Source: Rhizobiaceae bacterium
Lineage (GTDB): Bacteria > Pseudomonadota > Alphaproteobacteria > Rhizobiales > Rhizobiaceae
Direction: 5' to 3'
DNA length: 64,000 nucleotides
NCBI GenBank assembly: GCA_029233925.1
Contig: JARGOX010000004.1
Location: 186,001 to 250,000 of the forward strand
The position numbers and the translations under genes were made by a program. Positions 35,952 to 43,956 of the stretch are shown piece by piece (within the stretch, counting starts at the first letter, position 1; each line of letters starts with the position of its first letter). The notes under the pieces are model-generated. The model did not search any database. It was not told the DNA's origin and saw only the letters and a list, made by a program, of their open reading frames with translations.

Positions 35952-37498
35952 CTACACCGCAGGAAAAACTCGCAGACTCTCTTGAAAAGCTCAAGTCCCT
36001 TCAAGACCGAAGCATCGTAGCGATACGTGCAAGTGACCTGTCGCGGACACATCGTGAGAGACTGCTGAAAAACGGCTTTCTCCAGCAGGTGATGAAAGGT
36101 TGGTTCATTCCCGCGAGCCCCAACGACGATCCAGGTGAGACCACAGCCTGGTATGCCTCCTTTTGGGATTTTTGTGCCGCTTATCTGAAAGAGCGGTTTG
36201 GAGACGATTGGTGCGTAGGTCCCGAACAATCGCTCATGCTGCAAGCGGGCAACAATCTGATCCCCCCTCAGCTTGTCATTCGTTCGCCTAAAGCGCGCAA
36301 TAAGCCGACCGGCTTGATGCATGGCACTTCTATCTATGAAATGCGGCTGGCAATGCCAGACACCAAAGACATTGTTGAAGAAAATGGATTACGCTTGTTC
36401 AGCCCATCCGCAGCACTGGTTTTTGCAGCGCCAGCATTCTTCTCTCACAGACCGGTGGACGCTCGAACCACCCTTGCCTCGTTTTCCGACGCTTCAGAAA
36501 TCCTCGCCCATTTGCTTGAGGGAGGACACAGCGTCATTGCCGGACGGCTGGCCGGCGCCTTTCGCAATATCGGACGTGACCGCATTGCTGATGATATCCT
36601 CAAGAACATGGACGCTGCGGGATACACAGTTCGCGAAAACGATCCCTTTGAAACAAAGGTCAACATTGCACTGCCTCGCCGTGAGACCTCGCCCTATGCC
36701 GGTCGCATCCGCCTGATGTGGCAAGACATGCGTGGTGCTGTTGTCGACAGTTTTCCGCAAAGCCCCGGCATGCCGAACGACGCCAAAGCCTATCTCAAGC
36801 GCGTCGAAGATGTTTACGTCACCGACGCCTATCATTCTCTATCGATCGAAGGCTATCGGGTTAGTCCGGAACTCATTGAACGCGTGCGCCGTGGTGGGTG
36901 GAATCCTGATAGCGAAGAAGATCGCAAGCACCGCGATGCGATGGCAGCGCGCGGCTATTTTCTAGCTTTTCAGTCCGTCAAGAAGAGCGTCACCGCTGTC
37001 CTCCAGCACAAAAACCCAGGAACTGTGGCAGATAACGATCATGGCAATTGGTATCGCGCGTTATTTGGTCCGAGCGTGACAGCCGGTATCCTGAAAACAT
37101 CGGACCTTGCAGGTTACCGCAATAACAATGTCTACATCCATCGATCGAAACACGTTCCTCTAGCCCCTCATGCCGTGCGCGATGCCATGCCGGTCTTCTT
37201 CGAAATGCTGGAAGCTGAAGACGATCCCACCGTCCGTGTCGTGCTCGGGCATTTCATATTCGTTTATATCCATCCATACATGGACGGCAACGGACGCATG
37301 GGCCGCTTTCTGATGAACGTGATGCTGGCAGGCGGGGGCTATCCATGGACTGTCATCCCCGTTGAACGTCGCGACGACTACATGTCCGCGCTTGAGCAAG
37401 CGAGCGTCGACCAAAACATTGTACCGTTCAGTCAATTCCTCGGCGACCTTGTCAACGCCTCAATGGCAGGCAGGCCAGCGGCAAAGAGACCTGGCTAG
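35948..37498 (+). CDS. Fic family protein with AbiEi-like N-terminal region (self-contained toxin-antitoxin candidate)
   Basis: 516-aa protein. Residues about 15-235 resemble AbiEi-type antitoxin/wHTH proteins (RTHRERLLKNGFLQQVMKGW, then FIPASPND; LFSPSAALVFAAPAFF). Residues about 280-500 are a Fic domain: FIFVYIHPYMDGNGRMGRFL holds the full HPFx(D)GNGRxxR AMPylation motif (His442, Arg450, Arg453). The inhibitory motif S/TxxxE-G/N is present as SLSIEG (297-302) ahead of the core, so it would be a class II, self-inhibited Fic. Fic enzymes transfer AMP or related groups to target proteins. It sits at the left end of the island with four operator-like repeats upstream and no separate antitoxin. 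Confidence 0.88.
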   Translation: MATPQEKLADSLEKLKSLQDRSIVAIRASDLSRTHRERLLKNGFLQQVMKGWFIPASPNDDPGETTAWYASFWDFCAAYLKERFGDDWCVGPEQSLMLQAGNNLIPPQLVIRSPKARNKPTGLMHGTSIYEMRLAMPDTKDIVEENGLRLFSPSAALVFAAPAFFSHRPVDARTTLASFSDASEILAHLLEGGHSVIAGRLAGAFRNIGRDRIADDILKNMDAAGYTVRENDPFETKVNIALPRRETSPYAGRIRLMWQDMRGAVVDSFPQSPGMPNDAKAYLKRVEDVYVTDAYHSLSIEGYRVSPELIERVRRGGWNPDSEEDRKHRDAMAARGYFLAFQSVKKSVTAVLQHKNPGTVADNDHGNWYRALFGPSVTAGILKTSDLAGYRNNNVYIHRSKHVPLAPHAVRDAMPVFFEMLEAEDDPTVRVVLGHFIFVYIHPYMDGNGRMGRFLMNVMLAGGGYPWTVIPVERRDDYMSALEQASVDQNIVPFSQFLGDLVNASMAGRPAAKRPG

Positions 37499-37523
37499 CT
37501 GGAGAAACCGGTAAGATCAGCTG

Positions 37524-37700
37524 GCCGCGCGCGAAGGCATTGGCTTTGCTTTCATGCCCCACTGGCTGGTCGCCGATGATATTGCAAAAAGCCTGCTTGA
37601 GCAGGTCTTGCCCGGCACCCCCTGGCCCAAGGTGCCGCTGCACGCCATGTATCTGGACAAGAGATATTTGACACACAAGGTGCGCGATGCGCGAGCCTGA
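37524..37700 (+). pseudogene. C-terminal fragment of a LysR-type regulator
   Basis: 58 codons before a stop at 37700 read REGIGFAFMPHWLVADDIAK, then LLEQVLPGTPWPKVPLHAMY and KRYLTHKVRDARA, matching the end of the LysR substrate-binding domain. The DNA-binding domain and most of the effector domain are missing, so this is debris inside the island, directly after fic. Confidence 0.65.
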
Positions 37701-38035
37701 TTTAGTATCTGTGCCGCGGGGCGGCAGGTTGGAGTGTGGGAGATTGGACAAACGGATGCGCTGTCTGATCAGATATCAGAATATACCCCAAACGAGCCTC
37801 GTGCGCCCACCCCACCCAAATTTGCAACACAGTCCCCAAATGGACCACAACGTGAGCAGGGCAAACTCGAAGACCGGTACGAGCAGCAGCATATAACCTG
37901 CGTCAGTGCCATGCCACCTGAAAGCAGGTGAGGAGTTGCATGGGCCATCGCAATTGCGATTGATACCATGTAAACACACAAACAACAGCGCAGCCGAATA
38001 ATATGCCTTTAAACAATGCATTGAGGGAGTGAGAT
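37701..38035. other. 335-bp non-coding gap inside the island
   Basis: Lies between the LysR fragment and the nuclease gene. Open frames exist but none resembles a known protein or has a ribosome site. It is AT-richer towards the nuclease start, where that gene's promoter should lie. Confidence 0.35.
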
Positions 38036-38542
38036 TTGAGAGTGTTATCAGCAAGTTTGTTCTTTATTTTTTTGTGTTCTGCTGTGTGGGCACAAGGTAA
38101 GCCTTCAGGCGATCCAGGGCGCCTTGAAAACGGCGTGCCTAACTTTCATCAATACGAAGGTCAAATAAAACGTATCGTAGACGCAGACACTTTGACTGTT
38201 AAAATTTATTTGCTTCCGGGATTGGAGTACACCGTCGATGTGCGGTCTCGTGGAATAGATTCACCTGAGTTGAGTCGTCCCAAATGTGATTGGGAAGAAA
38301 CAATCGCGAAAGAAGCAAAAAATGCTATCGAGCGACGATTTCCTATTGGATCTTGGGTTTACATTGAAAATGTCGAGGAGGGTAGTTTCGCGGGCAGGAT
38401 CGTTGCAGACATCAAACAGTGGTATGGCAACCAGCGATGGCGCACCGTGACCAAAGTATTGCTGGAAAAGGAAGGACGTTGGGGCGTTCCATATGAGCAA
38501 GGCAAAGGTTTTGATTGGTGTCAAACCCTTCCGGACCAATAG
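38036..38542 (+). CDS. Secreted thermonuclease-like (SNase domain) protein
   Basis: 168-aa exported protein. Start TTG at 38036 with GGGAG upstream; GTG at 38042 is possible. Signal peptide about 1-20 (VLSASLFFIFLCSAVWA-QG). The SNase fold shows IVDADTLTVKI, SRGIDSPEL and FAGRIVADI, retaining the Arg, Glu and second Arg expected at the active site. It would cut DNA or RNA in the periplasm or outside the cell. The AT-rich sequence differs from most of the window, consistent with acquisition with the island. Confidence 0.8.
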   Translation: MRVLSASLFFIFLCSAVWAQGKPSGDPGRLENGVPNFHQYEGQIKRIVDADTLTVKIYLLPGLEYTVDVRSRGIDSPELSRPKCDWEETIAKEAKNAIERRFPIGSWVYIENVEEGSFAGRIVADIKQWYGNQRWRTVTKVLLEKEGRWGVPYEQGKGFDWCQTLPDQ

Positions 38543-38554
38543 GCCTGCAATTGA

Positions 38555-38749
38555 GTGCTCCTGGTCGCTGCGCTTAAAACACTCAAGCTCGAAATGCTCC
38601 TGGAACGGAACATGCCCGAGCTTACAGGTGAAGCAATCGTTCTTCGACATCCTCGAAAATTCGATTCTGATGTCGTGTCAGCGGCTCGAGAGCGATTGCA
38701 GAAGGCGGGCGTTGATGTCGACCTTTTGACACGAGAAAATGCGTCATGA
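38555..38749 (+). CDS. Hypothetical 64-aa protein
   Basis: Small frame from GTG at 38555, hydrophilic after a short leucine-rich start (ELTGEAIVLRHPRKFDSDVV, then RERLQKAGVDVDLLTRENA). No family is recognised. It could instead be the C-terminus of a longer lost gene, since no ribosome site is evident and it lies in a remnant-rich part of the island. Confidence 0.25.
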   Translation: MLLVAALKTLKLEMLLERNMPELTGEAIVLRHPRKFDSDVVSAARERLQKAGVDVDLLTRENAS

Positions 38750-38825
38750 GATTGGCACAAAACTGGATAGAAAAGCCGTTCAACCGATGCTTGGGCATTT
38801 CCCAGATTAAGTGAGGAAGGCGAGC

Positions 38826-38954
38826 CTAGCTGAGTTCCGATAAAACCTGCCGGAAGCTCAATAGACCGGCTTCCAGGTTTTCGATGATTTCTTCCGCCAA
38901 TGCTTCTGGCTCGGGCAGGTTGTCCAAATCCGATAGGCTCTGGCTTCGGCTACC
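38826..38954 (-). pseudogene. C-terminal remnant of a type I restriction-modification HsdM subunit
   Basis: The minus strand reads DLDNLPEPEALAEEIIENLE, then AGLLSFRQVLSELS and a stop, which matches the extreme C-terminus of HsdM DNA methylases. Nothing of the methylase domain (NPPF motif) remains; the frame is cut off where the arsR operators begin. It suggests the island once carried a type I R-M system. Confidence 0.5.
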
Positions 38955-38960
38955 TATTAA

Positions 38961-39008
38961 TGCAGGTATATACCTGCACTTGACATGCAGTTAAATACCT
39001 GCATTATT
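38961..39008 (+). promoter_or_regulatory. arsR promoter with two palindromic operators
   Basis: A perfect 18-bp palindrome TGCAGGTATATACCTGCA (38961-38978) is followed 25 bp further by a near copy TGCAGTTAAATACCTGCA (38986-39003). Between and over them lies a promoter: TTGACA (38980-38985), 17-bp spacer filled by the second operator, ATTATT (39003-39008). Transcription would start near the ATG at 39015. The adjacent ArsR-type repressor is the natural binder. Confidence 0.7.
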
Positions 39009-39014
39009 GGATTC

Positions 39015-39350
39015 ATGACCAACGCGACTGAACCAATGGACACAGACAAGGTCTTCAAGGCACTCGGTGACCCGACCCGACGAAGGCTGCTTGATCTGCT
39101 GGCGGAGCGGAACGGACAGACACTCGGCCAGCTCTGCGAGAACCTCGACATGGCTCGGCAGTCCGCAACGCAGCACCTTGGCATTCTGGAAGACGCCAAT
39201 CTGATCAGCACGGTGAAGCGAGGCCGAGAGAAGCTTCACTTCATAAATCCCGTGCCGCTGCACGGGGTCTACGTGCGTTGGGTCCAAAAATTCGAACAGC
39301 ATCGGCTCGCCCTGCTGCACGATCTCAAACAGGAACTTGAAGGAGACTGA
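39015..39350 (+). CDS. ArsR/SmtB family HTH regulator
   Basis: 111-aa winged-helix repressor: DTDKVFKALGDPTRRRLLDL, then TLGQLCENLDMARQSATQHL forms the recognition helix, and KRGREKLHFINP the wing. No cysteine metal-binding motif is seen, so this is the SdpR-like subgroup that regulates a neighbouring AHSA1/SRPBCC gene. ATG at 39015 lies almost at the predicted transcription start, so the mRNA may be leaderless; ATG at 39036 is an alternative. Stop lies 2 nt before the next start. Confidence 0.9.
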   Translation: MTNATEPMDTDKVFKALGDPTRRRLLDLLAERNGQTLGQLCENLDMARQSATQHLGILEDANLISTVKRGREKLHFINPVPLHGVYVRWVQKFEQHRLALLHDLKQELEGD

Positions 39351-39352
39351 AA

Positions 39353-39808
39353 ATGAGCAGGGAAACGACCAGTTTCGTCTATGTGAATTATATTCGCTCA
39401 ACACGAGAAAAAGTGTTCGAGGCCATCACGCGCCCAGAACTCGCCCGACGCTACTGGGGCCATGAAAATGTGTCCGATTGGCAAGTCGGCTCTGGGTGGC
39501 AACATGTCCGAGATAACGATGAACGCACGGTGGAACTTGTCGGCGAGGTTGTCGAGATTGCCCCACCGTCCCGCCTTGTCATGACCTGGGCCAACGCCTC
39601 GCAAGCCGACAATAGCGATGCCTACAGCCGGGTCACATTTGACATTGAGGACTACAACGACATGGTCAAGCTCACCGTTTCGCACGACGAGCTCGAGGCC
39701 GGGAGCGGCATGGCAAAAGGCGTGAGCAAGGGCTGGCCCGCGGTTCTCTCCAGCCTCAAATCCTTCCTCGAAACAGGCAGCGGGCTGGACATCATCAACA
39801 AGTCCTAA
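39353..39808 (+). CDS. SRPBCC / AHSA1 family protein
   Basis: 151-aa protein of the START-like fold: FVYVNYIRSTREKVFEAITR, then LARRYWGHENVSDWQVGSGW, with hydrophobic-cavity strands VELVGEVVEIAPPSRLVMTW and a C-terminal amphipathic helix (GWPAVLSSLKSFLE). Directly coupled to arsR. Such pairs are common, and the AHSA1 partner is thought to bind a small hydrophobic ligand, but no precise function is known. Confidence 0.9.
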   Translation: MSRETTSFVYVNYIRSTREKVFEAITRPELARRYWGHENVSDWQVGSGWQHVRDNDERTVELVGEVVEIAPPSRLVMTWANASQADNSDAYSRVTFDIEDYNDMVKLTVSHDELEAGSGMAKGVSKGWPAVLSSLKSFLETGSGLDIINKS

Positions 39809-39896
39809 AGCCAGCCTCTCCGAAGCCGGGAATCAGGACAGATTGTCCGGCTCCGGCGAGGCAAACAAACCTCACACTCACATAAGGAGAATAGTC

Positions 39897-40310
39897 TTGG
39901 GCATGATATTCAAGGGCGGCTGCGCTTGCGGCGCCCTGCGCTATGAAATTGCCGGCAAGCCGGTGTTCCAGAACCATTGCCAGTGCCGCGATTGCCAAAA
40001 GGCGAGCGGCACGGGACATGGGTCATATCTCAGTTTTATGGGACGATCCGACGCGAAGATCACCGGCAGGGCCACCGAATGGAGCGTGGCCGCAGACAGT
40101 GGAAACGACAAGGCTTACGCGTTTTGTCCGACCTGCGGTTCGCCAGTCTACATAACCTTCTCGGCAATGCCCGACCTGATCGCGATCGCGGCGGCGAGCC
40201 TCGATGATCCCGGCCGGTTCCGTCCCGAGGCGCTGACCTATAGCCTTCGAGGCCACGCTTGGGATCCGATCGACCCCGACCTTCAGCACTTCGAGCGCAT
40301 GCCGGGCTGA
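39897..40310 (+). CDS. GFA family protein (glutathione-dependent formaldehyde-activating-like)
   Basis: 137-aa zinc-binding protein. GGCACGALRYEI and HCQCRDCQKASGTGHGSY hold the CxC and CxxC zinc ligands, and AFCPTCGSPVYI the final pair, all intact. TTG at 39897 is 7 nt after AAGGAG; the ATG at 39903 is also possible. It lies in a likely operon with arsR and AHSA1. GFA-domain proteins have mostly unproven roles; only one subset acts on S-hydroxymethyl-glutathione. Confidence 0.87.
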   Translation: MGMIFKGGCACGALRYEIAGKPVFQNHCQCRDCQKASGTGHGSYLSFMGRSDAKITGRATEWSVAADSGNDKAYAFCPTCGSPVYITFSAMPDLIAIAAASLDDPGRFRPEALTYSLRGHAWDPIDPDLQHFERMPG

Positions 40311-40390
40311 GATGCTTCCCCGAGGGGCGTCCCAATTCCGGCGCGCCCCGCAAACAGAAAGGACTAGCCCGCATTTCTCACCCCATAGTT

Positions 40391-41124
40391 TTATAAGTGC
40401 CTAATTCTCGGCGCCATCGGATTTTCCGTTGGCTGAATTCTGCTGACGCGTTGGACCGTTGCCGCCTCTTGCGGTGCTGGTCGTCGTAGCGATGAAACCT
40501 GTGTTGTTTTCAGAAAGGGTTCGGATCCGGCGGCGTCATCGGGCCGCGGCGCATATTCGGGCGTGGGCCAGTGCATATTCCTCGGCATAGGGACAGGCCG
40601 AAGATATAGTCTATCTTGTTGGTTTCGCACCAGTCTATCAGGGCGTCGCAGGCAATGCCGGAATCGGCCCGCAGGATGATGCGAACCCTTGGCCAGGTCT
40701 TTCGGATCTGCGTGACGATCCGCCCGACTTCCTCCTGCGATCCCTTGCTGGCGTCGATGTCGGAAGGCCAGGACCGGATCATGGCGAAGGGTGTCGTGGT
40801 CGTCGACGTCGTAATTTCCCAAGGCGATTGCCGAGATGCGCTGTGCGACCAGTGTGCGCACGCTATGAACTGTGATATCTGGTTTGCGGTGATCGACAAA
40901 GCAGGAGGCGACGGGGTCGAACAGGTTCATCGCCTTGTCGACGTGGCGCAGCAGCAAGGCGCCGGCATCCGAGGTAATCGCTCCGCCATCAAAACCGGCA
41001 ACAACTTTGTGGCCGTCAAAGCCTTCGAATTCGATCTGTTTGGCGTTACAGTGTGTTTGCATCGGACCCCATCCCGAATTCTGACAAGTCTTTGTTGCAA
41101 AAGAACTTTATCAGAATTCCGGGG
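40391..41124 (-). mobile_element. IS1380-family transposase remnant
   Basis: The minus-strand frame from 41062 begins like IS1380 transposases (VVAGFDGGAITSDAGALLLR, RTLVAQRISAIALGNYDVDD, HDTLRHDPVLA). It then jumps frame around 40790, where SQEEVGRIVTQIRKTWPRVR continues the protein after an internal deletion. The second half of the transposase is missing. An inverted repeat with GAATTC arms (41074-41084 and 41111-41121) lies at the 5' end. Full-length members are about 430-470 aa, so it is inactive. Confidence 0.8.
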
Positions 41125-41155
41125 CCGAAGCACCTACTTCGGTGAGATATGCGGG

Positions 41156-42385
41156 CTAGTCGTTCATTCTCAAGGCTTTCTCTGCCGCCGCGTGCTCAAA
41201 CGCCTCAGCGTAAGTCCGTACATCATTCGAGGACGCTCCTTCGTCACGGAGCGTCTGTTTCCAATTGTTCGCGATGGTCCCAGCCATTTGACGCGCCTGT
41301 TGCTCGGCAACAAGGTGCGTAAGATCAAAAAACGCACAGGCGTCCAGCGCGATATCGAGGGAGGCGTCGAACAAACCGCCTTGGACGATACCGGTCTCCA
41401 AGACCCGGTGGCGCGACGGCGACGGATTGATGTCGAAAGCTGGTGACAGCCGCCATCTGTCTCCACCTGCATAGATGAAGCCGTGGTTTTTCAGGTGATC
41501 GTCCTTGTTCGACACGAGGATCGTGAAAACGATCCGCCGCCAGAGCTCATGGAGATCATCGACGGGCTTGCTCGAAATCTGCCGGATCACATCGGCGATA
41601 TCCGTGTAGTAGCCCCCTTCGTCACCCTGCCAGTCCAGCGCGGTTCTCGCTGAAATATAGGGGATGCGCGTCTCGCCGCGGCGGTCGAACCGCCGGATGA
41701 GCGCGATCGGACTGTCGCTGTCCCGTAACTCCAGCTTCGCTTCGGCGACCCGCAGTCCGCACATGGCCGCGAGTTTCAAGGTGGCGACCTCGGCGCGTTC
41801 GATGGGCTTGGTGTCCTGTGCGGATGTGAACTTGGCAATCCAGAGATGGCCATCGCCCTCGACATTGGCCTTCGGGCGCGCACCGCCGAGCGAGCCGGCA
41901 ATACCGGCCAGATCGCGTGCCTCTTCTTCCGCGCCACTGGGATCGCGCTCGAACCGCTGGGCAAGCCCGCGCAACCGTTCAAGTTCGACCAGCCGCGGGA
42001 TCGGCGGCGTCAAATCGGACAGTGGCTCCATATCTTCGCCAAGAAACCGTAGCGCGCCCTGCCGTGTGCGGTCATCTGACAGCACCAGATAATCGAACTC
42101 GCTGAGACCGCCGCCAAGCGCCCTGGTCATCAAAGCCCGCCCCCAGGCATCCGGCGCGGCGTCGGCAAAGCATCCGGGCAGTGCCGAACGCTTGTTTTCC
42201 TTGCCGGTGCTGAAGTGACTGCCCTCGCGCAAAGGCAACCCGGGCGACAGTGCGAAACGGTCGGATGCTGCCAGCCACTCGTCGGCGTACTCAAACTGCG
42301 AATGCTGACGCCGACCGTCACTCTCGAAGCGCAAACGGCCGACGACACGCTTGCCTTCCCCAAGAGCGACGATCGCTTCCGGCAT
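41156..42385 (-). CDS. HipA-family serine/threonine kinase toxin
   Basis: 409-aa HipA-like kinase. An N-terminal HipA_N region is followed by GSLGGARPKANVEG (P-loop with the regulatory Ser), IERAEVATLKLAAMCGLRVA, catalytic NKDDHLKNHGFIY and SPAFDINPSP (DFD equivalent). All kinase motifs are present, so it should be active. Its start overlaps the antitoxin stop by one base (TGATG). HipA toxins phosphorylate aminoacyl-tRNA synthetases or other targets and arrest growth. It is inside the island, unlike the deleted hipA at 34.2 kb. Confidence 0.92.
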   Translation of the reverse strand: MPEAIVALGEGKRVVGRLRFESDGRRQHSQFEYADEWLAASDRFALSPGLPLREGSHFSTGKENKRSALPGCFADAAPDAWGRALMTRALGGGLSEFDYLVLSDDRTRQGALRFLGEDMEPLSDLTPPIPRLVELERLRGLAQRFERDPSGAEEEARDLAGIAGSLGGARPKANVEGDGHLWIAKFTSAQDTKPIERAEVATLKLAAMCGLRVAEAKLELRDSDSPIALIRRFDRRGETRIPYISARTALDWQGDEGGYYTDIADVIRQISSKPVDDLHELWRRIVFTILVSNKDDHLKNHGFIYAGGDRWRLSPAFDINPSPSRHRVLETGIVQGGLFDASLDIALDACAFFDLTHLVAEQQARQMAGTIANNWKQTLRDEGASSNDVRTYAEAFEHAAAEKALRMND

Positions 42386-42771
42386 CAGAAACCCACCCCT
42401 TCTTCATCGTCCGCATCGGACAAGGGCGCTGATTGGCTTTTGCCGGATGGCGGCGATCCGGGTTTTCGTTTTTTGTCGATCCGCTTGGGGAGCGCTTCCC
42501 GATCGAGAAGCAGCCCGGTATCGTCGGACCCGGCATCAAGAAAGTCGGAAATCCGATCGAGCTCGCCGAGGACGAGGCAGGCCATCGCCAGCGTGCCGAT
42601 GCTGACCCCGTCGTCGCCTTTCTCCAGGCGTGTGATGGTGCTTTCGGACACACCGACCCGCTCGGCGAACCCCTTAACGGAGATACGCCGCTTCAAGCGC
42701 GCCGTCTTGATGTTCGCACCCAGAGCTTCAAGTGCTCGCCGTGCGTTCAGTGAACTTATCTTAACTGCCAT
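42385..42771 (-). CDS. HipB-like HTH (XRE) antitoxin
   Basis: 128-aa regulator. HTH about residues 13-66: ALGANIKTARLKRRISVKGF, then RVGVSESTITRLEKGDDGVS. The tail is basic then acidic (ADDEEGVGF). ATG at 42771 is chosen because an inverted repeat operator begins right there; an ATG at 42789 would add MRRTSD and run through the operator. Coupled to hipA by a one-base overlap, forming a complete hipBA module. Confidence 0.88.
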   Translation of the reverse strand: MAVKISSLNARRALEALGANIKTARLKRRISVKGFAERVGVSESTITRLEKGDDGVSIGTLAMACLVLGELDRISDFLDAGSDDTGLLLDREALPKRIDKKRKPGSPPSGKSQSAPLSDADDEEGVGF

Positions 42772-42806
42772 ATCTGACGTTCTTCTCATTATTATCCGTC
42801 AAATAT
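42770..42806 (-). promoter_or_regulatory. Inverted-repeat operator of hipBA
   Basis: ATATCTGACG (42770-42779) and CGTCAAATAT (42797-42806) are inverted copies matching at 9 of 10 positions with a 17-bp AT-rich spacer. Position at the hipB start matches the autoregulatory operators of HipB proteins. No relation in sequence to the hipB operator at 33.8 kb beyond AT-richness. Confidence 0.5.
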
Positions 42807-43210
42807 GACTGTTAGAGAAAAAAGAGTCTGGGCGCAACCATCCTCGAGAATTCATACGATCCAACTTCCGAGCTATGCGCGAGGAAGAGATTGCCGCCCC
42901 GTTTTCATCTCTGTCTATGTCGTCAAACAGCGTTTACAACTGCAGCGGTCATTGAGGCTTTACTTGATGTTTATGCCGAGGATGCGGCTGGCAGAAACCC
43001 ATTTCAGCTTTGTTTCTCTTGTTTCGTCATTGGCAACACAATGACATAATTTCAAAGCTCAGCGCCTATTCACTTTGGTGAAAATGAATATTGTTGCCTT
43101 TGGGGCGACTGAATGAACGGCGAAACGTTCAAGCGAGATGTCATTGGCTATTTCGCCTTATGTCAGCAGGCATAAACTGGGACGTTCCGCAGCGGAAGAT
43201 GGAAAGCAAG
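42807..43210. other. 404-bp non-coding gap inside the island
   Basis: Lies between the divergent hipBA operator and the DUF1801 pseudogene. I find no gene-like frame, repeat or clear hairpin. AT content is higher than in the flanking core genes. Confidence 0.35.
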
Positions 43211-43629
43211 ATGACAGACAAGAACGCCGAGAAACCAAAGCTTCTCTCACGCGGCAATCCTCAGATACCGAAAAGCGAGGGCGATGCCCTCTTGCAGGCT
43301 TGCATTGCTGCCATGCCGGGCTGGAAACAGGACATAGGGCGAAGCATTGATGATATTGTAGTGAGTACGGTTCCCGAAATACGAAAGGCGGTCAAGTGGC
43401 ATACCCCATTTATGGGGTTAAGGGAAATGACAGGTTTCTGGGTTTTCATTGCCTACCAAGTACGTCAAGTTACCTTTTTTACGGTAACTCCCTCGATCCC
43501 GTTCCACCCGTCAAGTCGAAGCAGAAGGATGTGCGCTACTTCCACATCTATGAGGGCGAAGAAATCGATAAAGCCAAGTTTGCCGATTGGATAAACCAGG
43601 CCCGTAAGATGCCAGGCAAGAAACTGTAA
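43211..43629 (+). pseudogene. Frameshifted DUF1801 protein
   Basis: From ATG at 43211: MTDKNAEKPKLLSRGNPQIP, ACIAAMPGWKQDIGRSIDDI, VKWHTPF, matching DUF1801 (YdhG-like). The frame then loses one base near 43412 and continues YGVKGNDRFLGFHC, a short corrupted stretch, then GNSLDPVPPVKSKQKDVRYF to the stop at 43629. At least one net -1 shift and a local pair of compensating shifts are needed, so it is probably inactive. Confidence 0.75.
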
Positions 43630-43704
43630 GTGACAATTGTGCTCTGCGACGTCATATAGCCCTGTCACGCCGCCAGAGTAATCTGTTGTTTCAGAAGAGA
43701 AAAA

Positions 43705-43781
<77 letters not shown>

Positions 43782-43956
43782 CCGGTGCGCGGCTTTGGTG
43801 CCGCACACGGTTCTCATGCTGGATAACCGATGTATGGCGTCACTTCAATTGGAAAGTGCGTTGCGGGGGAATTTTCCATGATGGCGCAGGAGTATTCTCA
43901 CCCACGCCCACATCCCGCCGGCGCCCAATTCAGGCACCAGCGGTCGCAGAAGCTCT

